Part shown: in pieces, positions 1 through 3,434 of the stretch
Numbering within the stretch: position 1 is the first letter of the stretch
Layout: every line of letters starts with the position of its first letter
Source of the DNA: Planctomycetaceae bacterium
GTDB taxonomy: Bacteria > Planctomycetota > Planctomycetia > Planctomycetales > Planctomycetaceae
Length of the DNA: 6,305 nucleotides
NCBI GenBank assembly: GCA_016795125.1
Contig: JAEUIG010000754.1
Span: forward strand, 1-6,305
Direction: 5' to 3'
Position numbers and translations under genes: made by a program
The notes under the pieces: model-generated
What the model was told of the DNA's origin: nothing
The model's input: only the letters and a program-made list of their open reading frames with translations
Database searches by the model: none

Positions 1-175
1 CGTGGGAAAGGCGCTGACTGCGAGCGGCGACACGCGGAGGGTGGTCGCCGATCCGCAGGCCGCCTACTACGGCGCGGTGCTGGACAACCTCGGCCTCACG
101 CCGAGGGGAGCGAACCCGCGTATCTGCCCGACACGCTTCACGGACTGGCTGAGTCATTCGGTCTCGAAAACGTAA
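1..175 (+). CDS. 3' end of a gene cut by the left edge, possibly NmrA/SDR-like NAD(P)-binding protein
   Basis: Reading from base 2, the frame is open for 57 codons and ends at TAA 173-175. Codon third positions are mostly G or C, as in the hydrolase that follows, so this looks like real coding sequence. The visible tail contains VVADPQAAYYGAVLDN, then TRFTDWL near the end. A terminal 'T.F.DWL' segment after a short 'YYG..LD..L.P' stretch resembles the C-terminus of some NmrA-type atypical short-chain dehydrogenases, but that is recollection of family style from a very short piece. No cofactor motif lies in the window. The next gene starts 74 bases downstream on the same strand, so the two could be co-transcribed. 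The coding call is fairly secure; the family assignment is weak. Confidence 0.5.
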   Translation, partial: VGKALTASGDTRRVVADPQAAYYGAVLDNLGLTPRGANPRICPTRFTDWLSHSVSKT

Positions 176-237
176 CCGCGAACTCACGTCAGCGGCGATC
201 GACTCGAACGCGGAGATTGTTTCAACACCCCTCTGAC

Positions 238-242
238 AGGAG
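238..242 (+). promoter_or_regulatory. Ribosome binding site of the MBL hydrolase
   Basis: AGGAG lies 7 bases before ATG 250. It selects this ATG over the in-frame TTG at 217, which has no purine-rich site in front, and over the later ATG at 289. Confidence 0.75.
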
Positions 243-249
243 CACGAAC

Positions 250-1206
250 ATGGCGACTTGCGAGCAGTTGCAGGACGAAACCGTCAACATGAGCTTGGAC
301 GACACTTCACACTTCGATCGACCGGGACACGACGAGCTGGTTCCGTCGCGCTACGCGCTGAAGGTCGGCGAGATTGACGTGATGGTGGTCAGCGATGGAG
401 TGCTCTCGCTGCCAGGTGCGATGCTGGGCCACAACGCCGACCCGGCCGTCCGCTCGGCCTGGCTGGAGGACATGTTCCTGCCGCCGGACGTGCTCGAGTG
501 GGCGCTGAACGTGGTCGTGGTGCGCAGCGGCGGCCGGACCATCCTTATCGACGCCGGGATCGGGTCGGACCCGGGCTTGAATCTGCCGCGGGCGGGGCGA
601 ACGGTCCAGCGACTGCAGGCCGCGGGCGTCGATCTCGCATCGGTGACCGACCTCGTGCTGACCCACATGCATATGGACCACGTTGGCGGACTGCTCGTCG
701 ATGGGGTGAGGGAGCGGCTGCGTCCGGACCTGCGCATCCACCTGGCGGCCGCCGAGGCCAAGTTCTGGGAGTCACCCGATTTCTCTCACGTCTCCATGCC
801 GCCGGGGTTCCCGGACGCGCTGCGGAGGACGGCCACGCGGTTCATGAACGAGTACGGCAGCCAGTTTCGGACATTCGAAGAGCAGTATGAGGTGGCGCCG
901 GGGGTGCTCGTCCAACGCACCGGCGGCCACACACCCGGACACAGCGTGGTCCGACTGGCGTCCGGCGGCAACCACTTGATGTTCGCCGGCGACGCCGTGT
1001 TTGAGGTCGGGTTCGAGCACCCCGAGTGGCACAACGGCTTCGAGCACGATCCCGAAGAGGCAGCCCGCGTCCGGGTCCATCTTCTGCGGGAGCTCGCAGC
1101 GACTCGGGGGGCGCTGGTCGCGACTCACCTGTCGTTCCCGTCCGTCTGCCATGTGGCGGTCGCCGGCGATGCCTTTCGTCTGGTACGGGGCTCCTGGGAG
1201 TACTGA
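250..1206 (+). CDS. MBL-fold metallo-hydrolase, lactonase/methyl parathion hydrolase-like
   Basis: A 318-residue metallo-beta-lactamase-fold hydrolase, normal length for the lactonase-like branch. The full binuclear metal site is visible: H139, H141, D143 and H144 in THMHMDH, H227 in TGGHTPGHS, D248 in FAGDAVF and H293 in ATHLSFP. The conserved early Asp of the fold is in TILIDAGIG before the HxHxDH motif. There is no signal peptide or membrane segment, so a cytosolic enzyme is expected. The fold hydrolyses lactones, phosphotriesters, thioesters or related compounds. AHL lactonase (quorum quenching) or promiscuous organophosphate hydrolysis are possible, but the substrate cannot be fixed. Phe251 follows the metal Asp by three residues, where AiiA-type lactonases carry a Tyr, which argues against a canonical AiiA. 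Base composition is more GC-rich than the region that follows. Confidence is high for the fold and low for the substrate. Confidence 0.93.
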   Translation: MATCEQLQDETVNMSLDDTSHFDRPGHDELVPSRYALKVGEIDVMVVSDGVLSLPGAMLGHNADPAVRSAWLEDMFLPPDVLEWALNVVVVRSGGRTILIDAGIGSDPGLNLPRAGRTVQRLQAAGVDLASVTDLVLTHMHMDHVGGLLVDGVRERLRPDLRIHLAAAEAKFWESPDFSHVSMPPGFPDALRRTATRFMNEYGSQFRTFEEQYEVAPGVLVQRTGGHTPGHSVVRLASGGNHLMFAGDAVFEVGFEHPEWHNGFEHDPEEAARVRVHLLRELAATRGALVATHLSFPSVCHVAVAGDAFRLVRGSWEY

Positions 1207-1374
1207 CGGCCTGGCGCTGGGCCAGACCAGGGTCGTAATCCCAGTTCCCCACAGGCGCACGACTGTGCCACGTGCCAGCTCATTCAACAGAAATCGTGCC
1301 GAGGCTGCCTCCGCCAAAGTCCCGACACGTCGATACCAGGTCTCGATTCTGACGTCAGCAGTTCAGAGGAGCTG

Positions 1375-1397
1375 TGCAGAAGTGAAGCTGCATTTTT
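1375..1397 (+). terminator. Weak terminator-like hairpin downstream of the hydrolase
   Basis: TGCAG (1375-1379) can pair with CTGCA (1388-1392) around an 8-base loop, followed at once by five T. The stem is only 5 bp, so it may be chance. It is the first hairpin with a T-run after the hydrolase stop. Confidence 0.3.
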
Positions 1398-1428
1398 ATG
1401 GAGCCGATTTCTCAACACATGGGCCAAT

Positions 1429-1501
1429 GATCGTTCACGGTTCGATTGCAGGCGAAGCCACCGGTTCCTCCTCATTCACCGGAACCGCAGTTTGAACGAT
1501 C
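1429..1501. repeat. Nested inverted repeats (possible cruciform or structured RNA)
   Basis: An outer perfect 9-base inverted repeat, GATCGTTCA (1429-1437) and TGAACGATC (1493-1501), encloses an inner perfect 7-base one, CGGTTCC (1462-1468) and GGAACCG (1481-1487), with a 12-base inner loop. A small GGC-gaa-GCC stem could form between the outer left arm and the inner hairpin, giving a branched fold. The pairing is seen directly; any function is inference. Confidence 0.45.
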
Positions 1502-1686
1502 GCGAGAACGGCTTGTCGGAACTGCGAAGAAAGTGCCGGCCACACTTGGATGACGCACAGCAGGTCAGTGTCGAAGGATGTCACTGGACGAAAGTCGGAG
1601 CCGCAAACGTGCACCGTATTTGCACCATTGCGGGTATCTGCAAATCCGATTCACTGATGGCGGCATCACTTCCGTCAATCTGGGAT

Positions 1687-1712
1687 CGGGGTTCGATTCC
1701 CGCCGCTTCCAC
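1687..1712 (+). other. tRNA/tmRNA 3'-end-like sequence (possible attachment-site remnant)
   Basis: GGGG-TTCGATT-CCC (1688-1701) has the consensus T-loop, and it is followed by GCCGCTTCCAC, which looks like a 3' acceptor strand plus discriminator A. The 5' half is missing: no matching GGAAGCG-type acceptor strand or D-arm is found in the preceding 100 bases. The T-stem pairs only 4 bp, because its 5' side (CGGGG) does not match its 3' side (CCCGC). Such isolated 3' ends are typical of attachment sites left by tyrosine-recombinase elements that integrate into tRNA or ssrA genes. A chance or decayed tRNA is the alternative. Confidence 0.45.
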
Positions 1713-1757
1713 TTTCATGTTCGTAAAGTACTCTGATGTAACGGCTTGCAGATTCAT

Positions 1758-1792
1758 GGGACGCGGGTTCGAAACCCGCGTCCTTATTTTTT
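1758..1792 (+). terminator. Strong rho-independent terminator with a T-arm-like stem
   Basis: GGACGCGGGTT (1759-1769) pairs perfectly with AACCCGCGTCC (1773-1783) around the loop CGA; G1758 can add a G-U pair with T1784. The T-rich tail TTATTTTTT follows (1784-1792). There is no A-tract on the left side, so it acts on + strand transcripts only. No protein gene lies close upstream, so it either ends readthrough from the hydrolase or closes an RNA transcribed from 1207-1757. The stem contains GCGGG-TTCGAAA-CCCGC, which also satisfies a tRNA T-arm, the second such motif within 90 bases. Confidence 0.8.
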
Positions 1793-1861
1793 GCTGCTTC
1801 GACTCAGAATGACGATGCGTTCAAACTATGTGATCGCTAACGGGATGCGTTTTTCATTCCG

Positions 1862-2069
1862 ATGAGCGAGGAGCCGTCAAGACCCGGTCCTGATCTTCCT
1901 GCTGCGGTTCGGTTTGCCGACGATGCGCAAGGCGTTTGTCGACGGCGTCAGCCAGGTCCGCAGCGAGGCGGATCGCGCGGTCGAGAACCTTTCAGGGACC
2001 TCTTTCCTTCAGGCGCGAGATGCGCTTGGGACAGCGATGGCCGTCGAGGTCCATTTATTCCGGTCATAG
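1862..2069 (+). pseudogene. Possible short frameshifted gene remnant
   Basis: Two adjoining frames seem to make one protein. ATG 1862 opens MSEEPS. From 1881 a different frame reads DPVLIFLLRFGLPTMRK and continues to TAG 2067-2069, with strongly G/C third positions over its first 35 or so codons. Removing one A at 1879-1880 would join them into a product of about 68 residues with a hydrophobic start and a charged, probably helical middle. In the present sequence the second frame can start only at ATG 1923 (48 residues). No good ribosome site precedes ATG 1862. I do not recognise the protein. It may be a decayed gene, a sequencing slip at a run of A, or a small real gene from 1923. Confidence 0.4.
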
Positions 2070-2256
2070 GGATTGGGATGACTCCGCGTTCCGGTTAACG
2101 GGCTCTTTTCGATTATCCCGAATCGACCGGAGTTTCAGATCGGCACGGTTGTCCGCATTCTGCCGAACTAACCTGTGACAAAACCGTAAGCGAGGTTCTC
2201 TCCTCGGCAGCGTCGGGAATTGCCGTTGGAAGTCCTGGTAAGGCAGGGAGGCCTTG
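2070..2256. other. Leader region of the DUF6666-like gene
   Basis: This interval has no gene. It contains a 6-base inverted repeat TCGATT/AATCGA (2109-2114 and 2121-2126) and a 5-bp hairpin CGAGG/CCTCG (2191-2195 and 2202-2206) in the presumed 5' untranslated region. An in-frame TAA at 2239-2241 bounds the next gene. I could not place a convincing -35/-10 pair. Confidence 0.4.
2246..2251 (+). promoter_or_regulatory. Ribosome binding site of the DUF6666-like gene
   Basis: GGGAGG lies 5 bases before ATG 2257 and only 2 bases before the adjoining TTG 2254, so it decides for the ATG. Confidence 0.75.
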
Positions 2257-3219
2257 ATGATTCTTGCGACGCTGCTGACAGCGATGATTATCACGGGCGA
2301 TGCGGAACCCGTTTCCGGAGTTCAGCTCAATGCCGTCGAGTCTGTGTTCTCAGACTCTGAGCAACTCGCAGGGGCGGATCGTGTCCTGCCGGTTGCGAAT
2401 GGCCTTGACGATCACCGCGACTGGTCCGCACTGGATACTCTCGAACTGTTCGCCGGTCTGGAGGGTTCCAAGCAGCCTCAGGACTTCGGCGTTAACGCCC
2501 ATTTCGGAGCCAGAATTCATGCCAATTGTGGCGTTCCGATTTCCCGCGAACTTGGCCTCGGCCTGCAGATTGGTACATCGCTGAACGCCACCGACCATGC
2601 CGTCCGCGTGACGCAGGCCGTCGATGGTGCATCGTCGCGCAATCAGAACTTCTCGACGGTCGGAATCTTCCAACGGACCAGCAGCGGTTGGGTGTGGGCG
2701 ATCGTCCATGACATGCTGTATCAGGACGACTACGACCGCGTGTTTTTGAGCCAGTGGCGTGCACGGGCCGGATTTCAGATCGGGGACTTCGATCAACTGG
2801 GTGTCTACGGGATGGCGCCGCAGCAGGATGACACCGCCCAATGGGGACCGACGAACGTCCGCCTGCGCCCACTGACGCAGGGCAGCGTTTACTGGCGTCA
2901 CACGTTCGAATATGGCGCTCAGGTCACAGGTTGGATCGGTGCTGCGGAGAGCCACGGACAGGCCAATATCGCACTCGGAAACGACAATCCCACCGGACCT
3001 CGCGTGGTCTTCGGCTCCGACGTGCATCTGCCGCTGAGCGATCACCTCGCGATTTTCGGCGAGGCGAACTTTGTCACGCCGGCTGCGACAGGGACTGTCG
3101 ACGCTTACCTGGGATTCGCCTACTACCCGGGCGGCAATGCACGGCTCTGGCGGAATCGGGCCTTCTCGCCCGTGCTGCCGGTGGCGAACAACACGTCATT
3201 TACGACGGATCTCCGCTAA
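2257..3219 (+). CDS. DUF6666-like planctomycete predicted outer-membrane beta-barrel protein
   Basis: A 320-residue protein that I place in DUF6666, a family seen mostly in planctomycetes and without a known biochemical role. A short hydrophobic N-terminus (MILATLLTAMIITGDA) looks like an export signal, but it lacks the usual positive residue. Residues 60-80 are the conserved entry (ELFAGLEG..QPQDFG). The rest is alternating strands rich in Gly, aromatic and polar residues, with FSTVGIFQRT (about 132-141), FLSQWRA, SVYWRHTFEY (about 210-219) and a closing VDAYLGFAYYPGG (about 281-293). This pattern suggests a beta-barrel or beta-sandwich in the cell envelope. In-frame TAA 2239 and the GGGAGG site fix the start. 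The gene stands alone, 215 bases before the kinase. Family call is moderate to good; localisation is inferred. Confidence 0.85.
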   Translation: MILATLLTAMIITGDAEPVSGVQLNAVESVFSDSEQLAGADRVLPVANGLDDHRDWSALDTLELFAGLEGSKQPQDFGVNAHFGARIHANCGVPISRELGLGLQIGTSLNATDHAVRVTQAVDGASSRNQNFSTVGIFQRTSSGWVWAIVHDMLYQDDYDRVFLSQWRARAGFQIGDFDQLGVYGMAPQQDDTAQWGPTNVRLRPLTQGSVYWRHTFEYGAQVTGWIGAAESHGQANIALGNDNPTGPRVVFGSDVHLPLSDHLAIFGEANFVTPAATGTVDAYLGFAYYPGGNARLWRNRAFSPVLPVANNTSFTTDLR

Positions 3220-3434
3220 GACGCGGACGTTGCGCCACCCCCGCGCGCCGCGGACTGGCAGAATGCGAATCTCTCGCATGACCGTTGCAATCAATGGCAG
3301 CTGCGAGCGCGTTGCCAGATTCCATCGACCCCGTCGTGAAAGGAATTACCGCTACCACACGCCGACCTAAAGTCGAATTGCCGGAGTTCCATCCCCGGCG
3401 GGGGGACGTTGCGTCCATAAGCATGAGGTCTCGC
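3220..3434. other. Intergenic region with small hairpins before the kinase gene
   Basis: No gene is seen. Palindromes include CCGCG/CGCGG (3241-3245 and 3249-3253), ATGCGA/TCGCAT (3263-3268 and 3274-3279), and two in tandem just before the kinase: CCCC/GGGG (3393-3396 and 3400-3403) and GGACG/CGTCC (3404-3408 and 3412-3416). None has a T-run, so no intrinsic terminator for the preceding gene is evident. The last two could shape the kinase leader. Confidence 0.4.
3425..3428 (+). promoter_or_regulatory. Candidate ribosome binding site deciding the kinase start
   Basis: GAGG lies 6 bases before GTG 3435. The in-frame ATG 3423 overlaps this site, and its nearest purine run (GGGGGA, 3401-3406) is 16 bases away, so GTG 3435 is slightly favoured. 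Confidence 0.4.

Larger units (their letters stand above)
1207..1861. other. 655-base gene-poor region with structured elements
   Basis: I find no convincing protein gene here on either strand. Base composition drops relative to the hydrolase, and open frames lack the G/C third-position pattern of the real genes. The stretch holds a weak terminator-like hairpin (1375-1397), nested inverted repeats (1429-1501), a 7-base inverted repeat ATTTGCA/TGCAAAT (1618-1624 and 1639-1645), a tRNA/tmRNA 3'-end-like sequence (1687-1712) and a strong intrinsic terminator (1758-1792). Together these suggest a scar region or an unrecognised RNA gene ending at the terminator. No complete tRNA or tmRNA could be folded. 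Confidence 0.6.

Noticed and set aside
217..249. An upstream TTG start extending the hydrolase by 11 residues
   Set aside because: TTG 217 has no ribosome site, while ATG 250 has AGGAG at ideal spacing. The extra residues have no relation to the fold.
772..1317. A 181-codon - strand open frame
   Set aside because: It is antisense to the hydrolase with its complete metal-site motifs and has no recognisable domain.
1001..1495. A 164-codon + strand open frame overlapping the hydrolase end
   Set aside because: Its first 200 bases are an alternate frame of the hydrolase, and the rest crosses the inverted-repeat region with no gene-like composition.
1625..1712. A complete tRNA ending at the T-arm-like sequence
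   Set aside because: No acceptor 5' strand, D-arm or anticodon stem could be paired at usual tRNA distances, and the T-stem is only partly matched.
1207..1792. A complete tmRNA (ssrA) gene
   Set aside because: No 5' GGGG...TTCGAC-like start and no Ala-rich tag reading frame were found; only the 3' end resembles one.
1492..1812. A 106-codon + strand open frame
   Set aside because: It runs through the tRNA-like 3' end and the strong terminator, has poor codon bias, and its WDRGSIPAAS and GRGFETRV segments are the usual false translations of T-arm sequences.
1936..2178. An 80-codon + strand open frame
   Set aside because: It is Arg/Ser-rich with poor third-position bias, and overlaps the more gene-like frame ending at TAG 2069.
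2350..3045. A 231-codon - strand open frame
   Set aside because: It is a shadow of the DUF6666-like gene; the + strand product has the coherent strand pattern, ribosome site and length.
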